Source of the DNA: Spirochaetia bacterium
GTDB lineage: Bacteria; Spirochaetota; Spirochaetia; Treponematales; Breznakiellaceae
Direction of reading: 5' to 3'
Assembly (NCBI GenBank): GCA_026002265.1
Contig: BOBG01000058.1
Location: 1 to 13,504 of the forward strand
DNA: 13,504 bases
Part shown: piece by piece, positions 13,237-13,504 of the stretch
How positions within the stretch are numbered: position 1 is the stretch's first letter
Layout: every line of letters begins with the position of its first letter
Notes under the pieces: model-generated
Seen by the model: only the letters and a program-made list of their open reading frames with translations
Told to the model about the DNA's origin: nothing
Database searches by the model: none
Position numbers and translations under genes: made by a program

Positions 13237-13504
13237 GATTTTGGGGACAGACCTCCGTATTTATTTACAATAAAAAGAATTACACCAATTAAGAAAAATA
13301 TTCATTCGTATTATTTGTGTATATTCGTGGACCTCTTCCGGTGACTCGCTGACTCTCGTATGGCAGGGGGTGCCGGAAAAATGTGGGTTTGTAGGCAGAG
13401 TAAACCGAGCGATTTTGGGGACAGACCTCCGTATTTATTTACAATAAAAAGAATTACACTAATTAAGAAAAATATTCATTCGTATTATTTGTATATATTC
13501 GTGA
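13237..13504. repeat. Second, diverged REP-like array (two direct copies, runs to the window edge)
   Basis: Two 93-bp direct repeats, 13237-13329 and 13411-13503, differ at two bases and are 174 bp apart start to start. Each begins GATTTTGGGGACAGACCTCC followed by an AT-rich tail containing TTTACAATAAA and ending TATATTCGTG. This corresponds to the B half of the 6150-6862 array, with the same order of motif, TTTACAATAAA and ATTCG, but clear divergence. The 81-bp spacer (13330-13410) is more GC-rich and holds TTCCGG and CCGGAA as an inverted pair. The last copy reaches the window end, so the array may continue. No gene is visible here. Confidence 0.88.

Overview
The window looks like chromosome from a mid-GC bacterium, most likely a spirochaete (Spirochaetota, Treponema-like). 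The best clue is a complete class I (archaeal-type) lysyl-tRNA synthetase with HIGN and KMSSS motifs and a zinc ribbon, a form that in bacteria is typical of spirochaetes and some alphaproteobacteria. Two short lipoproteins and the general gene style fit, but nothing here names a species. The tetranucleotide CCGG is strikingly common throughout.

Layout. 1-606 is the 3' part of gatB (+). 704-1243 is a REP-associated tyrosine transposase (RAYT, +) bracketed by two 13-bp hairpin-forming ends (604-616 and 1216-1228); the left one contains the gatB stop codon. 1354-2781 is a malic enzyme (-). A 66-bp divergent promoter region separates it from a lipoprotein gene (2848-3597, +). Then follows a tight + strand group: a PIN/NYN-like nuclease (3712-4311), pyridoxal kinase pdxY (4322-5167) and an M28-like zinc peptidase (5171-6142). 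The whole convergent gap 6150-6862 is a compound tandem repeat with two copies per unit of a motif of the type GRGGACAGACCTC. From 13188 down to 6876 every gene is on the - strand: lysS, a DNA methyltransferase fused to an Mrr-like nuclease and a PKD-like domain, a DJ-1 family protein, a six-TM membrane protein, a TPR lipoprotein and a small membrane protein. Spacing is at most 39 bp, and two pairs overlap as ATGA, so these genes probably form one operon. 13237-13504 starts a second, diverged array of the same motif.

How it fits together. The two arrays, the ends of the RAYT gene and one site inside the malic enzyme gene share the core GGACAG(A)CCT. The natural reading is a RAYT with its own family of REP-like elements, of a type different from the classical GTAG-REPs. 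The other stand-out is the single-chain methyltransferase-nuclease-PKD protein, translationally coupled to a DJ-1 protein. The remaining genes are ordinary metabolism (amidotransferase, malic enzyme, B6 salvage, aminoacylation) or unassigned envelope proteins.
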